DNA of 22,927 nt. Origin: a virus. Shown piece after piece: positions 15,955 through 22,882 of this stretch; the first letter of the stretch is position 1; every line of letters begins with the position of its first letter. The position numbers and the translations under genes were made by a program. The notes below the pieces were generated by a model that saw only the letters and a program-made list of their open reading frames with translations, had not been told where the DNA came from and ran no database searches. The DNA is taken from the IMG/VR virus record IMGVR_UViG_3300020178_000681, positions 1-22,927 of that record; one strand, 5' to 3'.

Positions 15955-16541
15955 AACTAGTAAGTTTTGGCGATGAACTAACTATAACTAAAAATAACCA
16001 TGTTGACTTGTTGGCAAAGCAACTGGGCATGTCTGTGGTGAACAAAGGACTGGAAGATACCAGCAATGAAAGAATATTCAACGATGTTGTAAAGTTTATA
16101 TGTGAAAACAACACAAGTGAATATTTTTTTTTAATAGGCTGGACATCGCAGGCAAGGCAAGATATATTCTGGAATGATGAATACTTTACATATCGTCCTG
16201 ACAAACGTGTGTACAATGATAACGCTATTAATGGAATGCACAGAGGCGATGAAATATTATTCAATCCTATATTAAATTCTGGACAATGGGCTACTATGGC
16301 ATTGTCCTTACAACAAACATTTGAGTTTCATGATTGTAAATATTTTATGTACAATACACAAGATTGTATTCATATTAGTGATTACAATGCAAAAAATATT
16401 AAAAGTTTAAAAACAACAAACTATCATAATCCGTTGAATAAAAGCAGTAGTATGAAATACTATTTAGAACAACAAAGTTTACAATCGCACACTTGGGCAG
16501 ATTTTCTTTATCGTAAAATAAATGCAGGAGGTGTACTTTGA
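15951..16541 (+). CDS. SGNH-like protein, probably inactive copy
   Basis: A 196-residue protein that aligns by eye along its length with the next gene: MKLVSFGDEL against MKYLVAFGCSHT, LIGWTSQAR against LINWSGANR, GQWATMALSLQ against DKWATYAYSLQ, and TWADFLY against LWADRLE. The serine of the first SGNH block is absent (GDEL replaces GCSH), and the terminal DGH is not kept (SH remains), so it is probably a pseudo-enzyme or partner subunit. TTG at 15951 is chosen over ATG at 15933 because it makes TTGA with the upstream stop, has GGAG at a normal distance, and aligns with the TTG start of the sister gene. Confidence 0.68.
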   Translation: MKLVSFGDELTITKNNHVDLLAKQLGMSVVNKGLEDTSNERIFNDVVKFICENNTSEYFFLIGWTSQARQDIFWNDEYFTYRPDKRVYNDNAINGMHRGDEILFNPILNSGQWATMALSLQQTFEFHDCKYFMYNTQDCIHISDYNAKNIKSLKTTNYHNPLNKSSSMKYYLEQQSLQSHTWADFLYRKINAGGVL

Positions 16542-17269
16542 AATATCTAGTTGCATTTGGATGTAGTCATACCAATGGCAGCATGTTAGACGGAAAAAAC
16601 AGTGCCAGTGAATACAATGTGCGCAACGGGTTTCCAGCTATGCTTGCAAAGCGGCATGGATATGAGCTGATTAATATAAGCAAACCCGGCGGCAGCAATC
16701 AACACATATTTCGTACAGTATTAGACTTTGTAAATAATCATATGGAAGACCAATATGAATATTTGTTTTTAATAAACTGGTCGGGTGCTAATAGAATAGA
16801 ACTACGCTATCCTGAAAAGAATGATCTACACAACTATGTACATTATGGAGATCATCTTGACTTTAAAAGTGTTCCATTTACTGTAGGTATTAAACCTAGT
16901 ATCTATACATATAAACCTATTGTGCATTTAATCAAATACATTCCTTATTTGTTTGATGACAATATGATGTTTGATAAATGGGCAACTTATGCTTACAGTT
17001 TGCAATGTATTCTAAAGAAAAATAATATACAATATCTAATGAGCAACACATGTGAAGGACTAAAATCAACAGAATACAATGCTAATGTTATCAACAAGTT
17101 GGATACATTGCACTATCCACATATCAGTAGCGAAAAAGATGCAATGGTTACATGGTTGTTGAATCAGGGTATTAAAAAAACACCTTGTTGGCATTTTAGA
17201 GAAGATGGACATGCATTGTGGGCAGATAGATTAGAAACATATCTCAAGGAGCTAGGGTATGTTGAATAG
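16538..17269 (+). CDS. SGNH-like hydrolase/esterase
   Basis: A 243-residue protein with the marks of an SGNH fold: GCSHT at 8-12 holds the candidate nucleophile Ser10, GGSN at 51-54 is a candidate oxyanion block, and a terminal REDGHALWAD gives Asp223 and His225. Family members remove or transfer acyl groups, often on sugars. The start is TTG, backed by a strong AGGAGG six bases upstream and a TTGA overlap with the previous stop. Placed beside a glycosyltransferase-like protein and an acyl-ligase-like protein, it may edit an acylated glycan or intermediate; that is inference. No signal peptide is seen, so it should stay in the cytoplasm. Confidence 0.72.
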   Translation: MKYLVAFGCSHTNGSMLDGKNSASEYNVRNGFPAMLAKRHGYELINISKPGGSNQHIFRTVLDFVNNHMEDQYEYLFLINWSGANRIELRYPEKNDLHNYVHYGDHLDFKSVPFTVGIKPSIYTYKPIVHLIKYIPYLFDDNMMFDKWATYAYSLQCILKKNNIQYLMSNTCEGLKSTEYNANVINKLDTLHYPHISSEKDAMVTWLLNQGIKKTPCWHFREDGHALWADRLETYLKELGYVE

Positions 17270-18248
17270 AAATATAGTAAGCAAAAACTTTAGATATCGT
17301 AGTAATGAGTTTAACTTTCGGTTGGGCTTTCCTGAAGAAAAAACTGTAAAAATAGGATCATTATACACTCGTATTGATTATTGGAAAAATGTTTATTTCA
17401 ATCTCTTAAAACTCAAACCATTTGATAATATAATGTTCTATATGAATCAAAGTGGATTTGATACATTTGCAATGATATTGGCTGCTACCGAACTTGATTT
17501 AAACATAGTTGCATCAAATCCTGATTTACTAATACACACACTTCCAGATTCAACACTAGATACCAAAGGATTTAATAAGCATCGAAACTATAGTTATCAT
17601 GATTTGTCAGATCATAAGTTTGACAGTGTTGTAGAATATACACAAACAGGAACTTCAACAATACTAGGTAAGACAAAAATACCAACAATAACTATACACG
17701 GAAATGTTCTGCACACAAAATATGATATTCAACCTGAGCTAATTGTAGACTTTATGCTGCCGGCATTGATGAATAATGCTGTTGAAACACACACCTGTTT
17801 AGGATTCAATGATGTTGTCGAAGGTATGCATCGGATATTAAAAGTTGTGCAAATGCAAGGTATCAACTGTATTCTTGTGCCATCTATCGAAACTTGCTAT
17901 AGTTTTGTCGAAGTAGCATTGTTAAAAAGTATTAACATTAATAACTTGCGCATCAACTGTTGGGACAATGGCCTTATAACACCTGTTGTTAATCCTGAAA
18001 CTATCAACTACAACGATCTCGATGACTTACCCAGTAAATATCGCATCAAAGGAAAAATATTAAGAGATGTCACCGAAGATAAAATATATTTTCAGTTTGT
18101 AAAACCTGTTGATAAAAGTATAGCCAAAATAAAAGTTTCTGCTATGAATGCCGAAGTCAAACGTAGAACAGGAAAAAAAATAAGCAAGTGGGCATATGCA
18201 CAAGGGCCTGATGACGAAACATTAATTTTGTTTAGGAATCTAGAATGA
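17259..18248 (+). CDS. Possible degenerate AMP-dependent acyl ligase-like protein
   Basis: A 329-residue protein that I do not recognise with certainty. Its layout recalls a shortened ANL (acyl-adenylating) enzyme: LYTRIDYWKNVYFNLL then DNIMFYMNQSGFDTFAMIL resembles the N-terminal part, and EYTQTGTSTILGKTK followed by THGNVL-like TIHGNVL (127-151) resembles the phosphate-binding YTSGTTGxPKG...THxN motif. The Gly/Ser-rich loop is altered and normal members exceed 450 residues, so it may bind rather than activate an acyl group. A basic segment near the C-terminus (EVKRRTGKKISKWAYAQG) could mimic the last lysine region. It overlaps the previous gene by 11 bases and closes the operon. Confidence 0.45.
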   Translation: MLNRNIVSKNFRYRSNEFNFRLGFPEEKTVKIGSLYTRIDYWKNVYFNLLKLKPFDNIMFYMNQSGFDTFAMILAATELDLNIVASNPDLLIHTLPDSTLDTKGFNKHRNYSYHDLSDHKFDSVVEYTQTGTSTILGKTKIPTITIHGNVLHTKYDIQPELIVDFMLPALMNNAVETHTCLGFNDVVEGMHRILKVVQMQGINCILVPSIETCYSFVEVALLKSININNLRINCWDNGLITPVVNPETINYNDLDDLPSKYRIKGKILRDVTEDKIYFQFVKPVDKSIAKIKVSAMNAEVKRRTGKKISKWAYAQGPDDETLILFRNLE

Positions 18249-18272
18249 TTAAAATAATCTACAATGCCGACA

Positions 18273-18292
18273 TTTTAGGTTGACACCTAAAA
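18273..18292 (+). repeat. Perfect inverted repeat covering the ligase -35 box
   Basis: TTTTAGGT (18273-18280) and ACCTAAAA (18285-18292) form an 8-base perfect dyad around TGAC. The -35 box TTGACA (18280-18285) lies in its middle. No T-run follows on the plus strand, so it is more like an operator than a terminator for the operon upstream. Confidence 0.5.
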
Positions 18293-18308
18293 AGTAGTAT
18301 GCTATATT
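18280..18308 (+). promoter_or_regulatory. Sigma70-type promoter for DNA ligase
   Basis: TTGACA (18280-18285) is a consensus -35 box and TATATT (18303-18308) a good -10 box, 17 bases apart. The start would be near 18315, leaving a 21-base leader with AGGAGG. The layout GGTTGAC, 16 bases, GCTATATT is the same as in the tRNA promoter. This is the best promoter in the window. Confidence 0.75.
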
Positions 18309-18335
18309 TATTAATATAAATAGGAGGGCGATGCT

Positions 18336-19637
18336 ATGAGAACACAACCACAAGCTGTAATCAAAAAACTTGAAGCAGACAACAGTCGCTTAGGCAAAGA
18401 ATCAATCCTAAAACAATCACACGAAGAAGGACTTCCAGAATTCTTTGAAGGTTTAAGCATGGCACTTGATGCTCTTGTAACATTTGGGGTAAAGCAAGTG
18501 CCAGAGCGTTCGGATGTGTTGAGTGGACAAGGATTATCTTGGAGTGTGGAGCTTGCAGATAAACTTGTTGCTCGTGAGCTTACAGGACATGCAGCTCGTG
18601 ACGCTATTGAACTAGCTATGAGTGTTGCTACAGTATCGCAATGGAACGACTGGTATCGTCGTATTCTTATCAAAGACTTGCGTTGCGGAATGAGCGAAAA
18701 GACTGTTAACAAAGTAGTACCAGGATGTATTCCTGTGTTCACTTGTGCTCTTGCTCATGACAGTGCCAAGCACGAAAAGAAAATGACAGGCAAGAAACAG
18801 ATCGAAATCAAACTCGATGGGGTGCGTGTTATCACAATCATTCGTGGCAACAAAGTAGAAATGTTCAGTCGCAACGGAAAACAGTTTCACAACTTTGGAC
18901 ACATCATTGAAGAACTTGAAGCTGTGATCAAAGATTATCCTGTACCATATCCCCTTGTACTAGACGGTGAAGTAATGAGTGCAGACTTCCAAGATCTTAT
19001 GAAACAGATCCATCGCAAAGATGGCAAACAGCACAACGATGCTGTACTGCACTTGTTTGACACTGTGCCGCTAGGATGCTTTATAAATGGTAGCTGGGAT
19101 AAGCCACAAAGTTTTCGTAGTGAGATTACCAAGCATTGGGTAGAAGAACACAAAGACGTCTTAGAGCACGTACAAGCACTGGATTGGGAAAATGTAGACT
19201 TAGACACTGCTGAAGGACAAACACGCTTTGTAGAGCTTAATAAAGCAGCCGTTGACGGTGGTTACGAGGGTGTTATGATCAAAGACGTTGATGCACCATA
19301 TGAATGTAAGCGTACACACGCTTGGCTCAAAGCGAAACCGTTTATTGAAGTAACATTGGAGGTAGTAGATGTCGAAGAAGGAACAGGACGAAACGAAGGA
19401 CGCTTGGGAGCATTGGTATGCTCTGGAGAGGATGATGGACGAAATATCCAAGTTAATTGCGGTAGCGGGTTCAGTGATACTGATCGTGATAGTTTTTGGA
19501 CTCGTCGTAGCAGTATTGTCGGCCAACTTGTAGAAGTAAGAGCAGACGCCGTAACACAAAATCAAGACGGAACATACAGCCTACGCTTTCCACGCTTTAA
19601 AACATTCCGTGGATTCGAAGTTGGTGAAAAATTATAA
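18336..19637 (+). CDS. ATP-dependent DNA ligase
   Basis: A 433-residue ligase that seals nicks in duplex DNA through a lysine-AMP intermediate. All main motifs are visible: I, EIKLDGVR with Lys159; III, LVLDGEVM (Glu212); IV, EGVMIKD (Glu311); V, WLKAKPF (Lys332 and Lys334). The N-terminal 150 residues are a helical DNA-binding region, and the C-terminal part (from about 340) is an OB-fold. Length fits the T4-like phage ligases. The ATG at 18336 follows AGGAGG by eight bases. It has its own promoter and stands apart from the operon upstream, so it is likely expressed early. It may also act with the nucleotidyltransferases in region 4, though there is no direct evidence. Confidence 0.93.
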   Translation: MRTQPQAVIKKLEADNSRLGKESILKQSHEEGLPEFFEGLSMALDALVTFGVKQVPERSDVLSGQGLSWSVELADKLVARELTGHAARDAIELAMSVATVSQWNDWYRRILIKDLRCGMSEKTVNKVVPGCIPVFTCALAHDSAKHEKKMTGKKQIEIKLDGVRVITIIRGNKVEMFSRNGKQFHNFGHIIEELEAVIKDYPVPYPLVLDGEVMSADFQDLMKQIHRKDGKQHNDAVLHLFDTVPLGCFINGSWDKPQSFRSEITKHWVEEHKDVLEHVQALDWENVDLDTAEGQTRFVELNKAAVDGGYEGVMIKDVDAPYECKRTHAWLKAKPFIEVTLEVVDVEEGTGRNEGRLGALVCSGEDDGRNIQVNCGSGFSDTDRDSFWTRRSSIVGQLVEVRADAVTQNQDGTYSLRFPRFKTFRGFEVGEKL

Positions 19638-19663
19638 TAAGGTTATCGCAAAGAAAGTAAAAG

Positions 19664-20143
19664 ATGATGTTGATGAAAATGTTTAAGCCTAAACACACCC
19701 ACGATTGGGAACTTGTTTCGTGTAATGACGACTATCATACTACCTATACTGACACAAACAAAACAGTAAACTGGCAACAGCGTTTTTATAAATGCCGTTG
19801 CGGTTCTAGAAAGCACGAAGACAATCGTACTAGTAAATATGAAACACATAAAGGGTTAGAAGCTGCTAAGAAAAACTGGATCGATGCCGGTGTTGTTCCA
19901 AAAAACAGTTACTACCCTGGAAACCAAAACGGTTATGTAAAGGTCGATGATGTACCTCAAGACGCATTAGATCCAATTGAAAAACTCAATAGCAATCTAG
20001 AGGACATTGCTCGCGCAGTTCTTGCTATCAAACGTGATTACGATCTTGAAGCAAAATATCCTAAACTCAAATCTGCTGCTGATGAATACAATCGTCAGTT
20101 GGACAAATATCATAATTTTGAAAGTTTAAAGGAGACTAACTAA
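19664..20143 (+). CDS. Unknown protein with a His/Cys cluster
   Basis: A 159-residue protein. An N-terminal region has HTHDWELVSC and later FYKCRCGSRKH (about 10-50), a His/Cys pattern that could bind one zinc ion. The C-terminal half is helical and charged (LNSNLEDIARAVLAIKRDYD, then KYPKLKSAADEYNRQLDKYH) and may be a coiled coil. The start is uncertain: four in-frame ATGs lie at 19664, 19667, 19673 and 19679, with only a weak purine stretch before them. It follows DNA ligase by 26 bases, with no promoter seen between, so it is likely on the ligase transcript. The family is not recognised. Confidence 0.6.
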   Translation: MMLMKMFKPKHTHDWELVSCNDDYHTTYTDTNKTVNWQQRFYKCRCGSRKHEDNRTSKYETHKGLEAAKKNWIDAGVVPKNSYYPGNQNGYVKVDDVPQDALDPIEKLNSNLEDIARAVLAIKRDYDLEAKYPKLKSAADEYNRQLDKYHNFESLKETN

Positions 20144-20322
20144 TGAACGGTGATTTAATTATAATTCTGGGTATGTACTTCGCAGCCTGTGTTTTAATTT
20201 TAGTGTTGCCCAGCGTTGAGCACTATATGGAACGGCAAAATGAACACGAGTTAAGAATAGCCTGCGTTAATGCAGGTAAAACTCTAATAGATGGTAATTG
20301 CATAAACGGAGAAACAAAATGA
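20143..20322 (+). CDS. Tiny membrane protein, triplet copy A
   Basis: A 59-residue protein. AAAGGAG lies a few bases before the ATG, which overlaps the previous stop by one base (TAATG). Residues about 5-23 are one hydrophobic segment (DLIIILGMYFAACVLILVLP). A short charged stretch follows, then a conserved domain C-V-N-AGKTLIDGNC with two cysteines. The best guess is an N-in inner-membrane protein with a periplasmic disulfide hairpin. It is clearly related to the next gene and to the gene at 20828. The function is unknown. Confidence 0.68.
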   Translation: MNGDLIIILGMYFAACVLILVLPSVEHYMERQNEHELRIACVNAGKTLIDGNCINGETK

Positions 20323-20486
20323 ATGGTAATTTAATTGTAGCAATGTTTTTTACTCTCTTTGTTTTGGCTATGGTGTTGCCCGGGTTTGGCCTATACATGG
20401 AACAGAAACGGGAACATGAGTTAAAAATAGCTTGTATCAACGCAGGTAAAACTCTAATAGAAGGTAGCTGCATAAATGGGAACTAA
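20319..20486 (+). CDS. Tiny membrane protein, triplet copy B
   Basis: A 55-residue paralogue of the previous gene, joined by an ATGA overlap. It opens MNGNLIVAMFFTLFVLAMVL, keeps the LPGFG turn after the membrane segment, and ends ELKIACINAGKTLIEGSC, retaining both cysteines. The DNA is also close to copy A in its last third, so the duplication seems recent. A longer in-frame reading from 20298 lies in copy A and is not needed. Confidence 0.7.
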   Translation: MNGNLIVAMFFTLFVLAMVLPGFGLYMEQKREHELKIACINAGKTLIEGSCINGN

Positions 20487-20519
20487 TCAAACGGAAAATG
20501 GGTTAGAGGAGGCTATTAA

Positions 20520-20828
20520 ATGACTATAGTTCGAACTGACACTGGTCACATCTGTGCTAACGGCAGTTGGTACAATCTCCATGACTTAGTAGATACTGTT
20601 TTTGAACGTGTCAAAGCCTGGGGCTCTAATAATCCAGGCTTTGACTCTCCGAATTGGTTCTATACAGGATCGCCATATGCTGATGAGATTGTTGCACTAG
20701 GCTGCTCAGAAGTAGACGCTCCTGCTAACTATAGAATTGAATGTGTTCCTAGGCTAGGCAAAGTTTGGCGCAGCCGAGAACCAATGTGGCCTGAGATTTT
20801 TAACTGTGCTGTTAAAGAGGAAATCTAA
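20520..20828 (+). CDS. Unknown small protein between the membrane-protein copies
   Basis: A 102-residue protein with a clear AGAGGAGG ribosome site. It opens MTIVRTDTGHICANGSWYNL and carries aromatic motifs (NPGFDSPNWFYTG, VWRSREPMWPEIF) and four cysteines, with no membrane segment or signal peptide. The last base of its stop is the first of copy C, so it has been inserted in, or kept between, the repeated membrane-protein genes. The family is not recognised. Confidence 0.6.
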   Translation: MTIVRTDTGHICANGSWYNLHDLVDTVFERVKAWGSNNPGFDSPNWFYTGSPYADEIVALGCSEVDAPANYRIECVPRLGKVWRSREPMWPEIFNCAVKEEI

Positions 20829-20998
20829 TGAAAGGTAATCTAATTGTGGCTATGCTCTTTTTTTCACTGGTTTTGTTTTTGTTTACGTTGCCCGGCTTTG
20901 GCAAATATGTAAACCAAAGGTATGAACGTGATTTAAAAATAGCTTGTATCGACGCAGGTAACACTCTAATAGAAGATAGCTATATAGGTGGAGAATAA
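20828..20998 (+). CDS. Tiny membrane protein, triplet copy C
   Basis: A 56-residue third copy: MKGNLIVAMLFFSLVLFLF membrane segment, LPGFG turn, then DLKIACIDAGNTLIEDSY. The second cysteine of copies A and B is replaced by Tyr, so the proposed disulfide is lost. Its ATG overlaps the previous stop by one base (TAATG), and the next gene starts three bases after its stop. Confidence 0.67.
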   Translation: MKGNLIVAMLFFSLVLFLFTLPGFGKYVNQRYERDLKIACIDAGNTLIEDSYIGGE

Positions 20999-21000
20999 AA

Positions 21001-21531
21001 ATGAAAACTAATCTAACTCAAAAACAACTAGATCAACTTGCAGAGCTTATCACATTCAGTGAGAACGAAGACGGAACTTTGTTTATTAAAGACATCAAAG
21101 GCACTGTCTATGGTGATATCTACGGCAATGTTAAAGGCAATGTTGAAGGTGACGTAGGCGGTTATGTTGGAGGTGATGTCAACGGTGATGTCCACAATAA
21201 TGTCTTAGGTGATATTGTAGGTGATGTCAAAGGCAATGTCGAGGGTGATGTCAAAGGCACTGTCGGAGGTAGTGTCTGTGGTGATGTCGAAGGTGATATC
21301 TATGGTAATGTCAACGGAAATGTCCACGATAATGTCTTAGGTGATATTGTAGGTTATGTTGGAGGTGATGTTGAAGGTATTATCTTTGGCAATGTCGAGG
21401 GTGATGTTAGAGGCAATGTCGGAGGTAGTGTCTACGGTGATGTTTTATGCAACGTCAAAGGTAATGTTTGGGGTGATGTAAAAGGTAATGTCGAAGGTAT
21501 TGTCTGTGGTAATGTTAAAGGAGAAACATAA
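21001..21531 (+). CDS. Protein made of 35 GxVx tetrapeptide repeats
   Basis: A 176-residue protein. The first 33 residues are a small non-repeat head (LTQKQLDQLAELITF, then GTLFIKDI). From residue 34 to 173 there are 35 consecutive four-residue units of the form G-(D/N/T/S/Y)-(V/I)-x, broken only by three units that start with N, D or C. Such a pattern should form a narrow beta-solenoid or stacked beta structure, with the Val/Ile inside and Gly at turns. A longer period of 44 residues is also visible (HNNVLGDIVG and HDNVLGDIVG). GGTGGAG precedes the ATG. Possible roles are a fibre, a scaffold or a DNA mimic; sequence alone does not decide. Confidence 0.7.
   Translation: MKTNLTQKQLDQLAELITFSENEDGTLFIKDIKGTVYGDIYGNVKGNVEGDVGGYVGGDVNGDVHNNVLGDIVGDVKGNVEGDVKGTVGGSVCGDVEGDIYGNVNGNVHDNVLGDIVGYVGGDVEGIIFGNVEGDVRGNVGGSVYGDVLCNVKGNVWGDVKGNVEGIVCGNVKGET
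21100..21519 (+). repeat. 12-base tandem repeats with a 132-base higher period
   Basis: Thirty-five in-frame 12-base units of GGTGATGTC type encode the tetrapeptides. The block TCCACAATAATGTCTTAGGT at 21191 recurs 132 bases later at 21323 with one change, showing duplication of an 11-unit segment. Copy number could change by slippage or recombination without shifting the frame. Confidence 0.85.
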
Positions 21532-21756
21532 ATGGCATATGTAACAGTTGATGTAGAGTTAAACGAGTTCGATGACGAAGAGATTGTATACGAACTTAAA
21601 GAACGCGGTTATTTCGTGCAGAAAGAATCATTCGAATTTAACAAACTAGACAAGTATGAACTTGATTTCATACTAGACTTGGTTGACAAGAACAACACAG
21701 ACGTGTATACTAATAGAGTAAGAGATAAACTTTATAACCTAAGGCACGGATTATGA
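21532..21756 (+). CDS. Small acidic protein, unknown function
   Basis: A 74-residue acidic protein that starts directly after the stop of the repeat protein, with AAGGAG in that gene's end as ribosome site. The opening MAYVTVDVELNEFDDEEIVYELKERGY looks like a beta strand and helix. A second helix is rich in Asp and Leu (LDKYELDFILDLVDKNN). No cysteines and no membrane segment are present. Its stop overlaps the next gene by ATGA. The family is not recognised. Confidence 0.62.
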   Translation: MAYVTVDVELNEFDDEEIVYELKERGYFVQKESFEFNKLDKYELDFILDLVDKNNTDVYTNRVRDKLYNLRHGL

Positions 21757-22190
21757 ACATACAACACTATCCATTATTTGATACAGCAAAAGTAGAAAAG
21801 ATTTACTCAGAAAAAGATGGTGTAGATGTAAAGTACGTTTGCACCACAGACTTGCAAGCAAGCGATGTTCCTGTGGATATCTTCTATCGTCCTACACCAC
21901 ATCCTGAGTTTGGCAATCGTTACTTTGGTATATTCCGCGCTACTGGGTATGGTGCTGCGTTAGAGCCTCAAATCATGATCACAAATGCTGATGTTGTAGA
22001 GTCATTTGTGTTTGGCATGGTAGAAGATGACAATGGTAAATTGCAGTACAGTCAAAGTCATCACGACTATTGTGCATTTGACAATGGTAATATGATTGAC
22101 GGCGGCAGAAAATATATTCGTACATCTCAAGGCTGTAGAATTTATAAGATAGTAGATGGTGAACTTCGTGAAACCAAAATCGAAGAATAA
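21753..22190 (+). CDS. Unknown phage protein
   Basis: A 145-residue protein, apparently all-beta, with many short strands (VKYVCTTD, VDIFYRPTPHPEFGNRYFGIF, IMITNADVVESFVFGMV, KYIRTSQGCRIYKIV). It has no signal peptide or membrane segment. The start forms ATGA with the previous stop. I do not recognise a family, and no catalytic motif is evident. Confidence 0.65.
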   Translation: MNIQHYPLFDTAKVEKIYSEKDGVDVKYVCTTDLQASDVPVDIFYRPTPHPEFGNRYFGIFRATGYGAALEPQIMITNADVVESFVFGMVEDDNGKLQYSQSHHDYCAFDNGNMIDGGRKYIRTSQGCRIYKIVDGELRETKIEE

Positions 22191-22242
22191 CAGCAAAAAC
22201 ACTGATGCATCAAATGTATATTAAATCAGTTGGAGACAACGA

Positions 22243-22506
22243 TTGAGATGGAAAACTAAAAAAAAGCCAGCGATTGGGGAAGAGCGTGTTGTGTGGTACT
22301 TTGCACTTTGGCCTACACCACTTTCAGATGGGAATACGGTATGGTTAGAACGCTACTGGTCTCGAGAAAGATGGGAGTATTCTCCATCTTCGGCATTCGG
22401 CGGCTGGTGGCGTGAGATTTCTACTCTTAGAAATGAAGGAGGCGGAGTTGACCTACAGCGTGAAACCGAAAAATCCTCTACTGTGGATCAAGTACAGGAT
22501 ACTTGA
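22243..22506 (+). CDS. Small Trp-rich phage protein
   Basis: An 87-residue protein. The start is TTG with GGAG seven bases upstream; no ATG gives a useful frame. The first part is basic (MRWKTKKKPAIGEER). A Trp-rich core follows (VVWYFALWPTPL, TVWLERYWSRERWEYS, GGWWREIS), a pattern seen in short T4-like marine phage proteins of unknown function. The last 25 residues overlap the next gene and are less conserved-looking. The 52 bases before it hold a 10-base palindrome (TGATGCATCA, 22203-22212) but no convincing promoter. Confidence 0.6.
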   Translation: MRWKTKKKPAIGEERVVWYFALWPTPLSDGNTVWLERYWSRERWEYSPSSAFGGWWREISTLRNEGGGVDLQRETEKSSTVDQVQDT

Positions 22507-22882
22507 GTGGCAGTGGGATAGAGTCCTGCGCAAGAGTAGACACAGTTCTTGGAATGCGTATCTTTGGTGGAATGACCTTGACTTCAATATCACTGGACAC
22601 ACTGTGCAAGATCAATTTCACGGATACACTTATATTGCAAAAGTGGATTATGCCAAACTTCCTACACACTTTAACGCACTATTTGGTCCCATCGAACACT
22701 GTGAAGAAATAACTGCGTGGTGTGAAAAAAACTGCCGCAGTAAATATAGAAATCACTGGGAGCGAGTGATACAGGATCACAAAGGACAGTATCTGCCCTG
22801 CGCCGCCGGTGGCACTGATGAACTGTTTTTTGCTTTCAAAGACGAAAGAGATTACATAATGTTTACGCTGAGGTGGCTTTGA
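22448..22882 (+). CDS. Unknown aromatic- and Cys-containing phage protein
   Basis: A 144-residue protein, starting at TTG with AAGGAGG five bases upstream; the frame could be read from GTG 22412 or ATG 22433, but those have no such site. It opens MTYSVKPKNPLLWIKYRILEW, has WNAYLWWNDLDFNITGH, and a Cys-containing stretch (HCEEITAWCEKNCRSKYRNHW). A C-terminal beta/helix part (ELFFAFKDERDYIMFTLRWL) follows. It overlaps the previous gene by 59 bases in another frame and the next by TTGA. No family is recognised. Confidence 0.58.
   Translation: MTYSVKPKNPLLWIKYRILEWQWDRVLRKSRHSSWNAYLWWNDLDFNITGHTVQDQFHGYTYIAKVDYAKLPTHFNALFGPIEHCEEITAWCEKNCRSKYRNHWERVIQDHKGQYLPCAAGGTDELFFAFKDERDYIMFTLRWL

Noticed and set aside
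6688-18248. RiPP precursor peptide for the radical SAM enzymes
   Set aside because: All genes overlap, leaving no gap for a short peptide gene, and no small frame with a leader/core look was found in the operon. It could lie outside the window.
18315-18322. Exact T4 late promoter octamer TATAAATA before DNA ligase
   Set aside because: Initiation would fall near 18328, after most of the AGGAGG ribosome site at 18322-18327, so the mRNA would lack it. The sigma70-type promoter just upstream explains the gene better.
18331-18339. Two-codon reading ATG CTA TGA overlapping the ligase start
   Set aside because: AGGAGG is only three bases before this ATG, too close for good initiation, while the ATG at 18336 has normal spacing.
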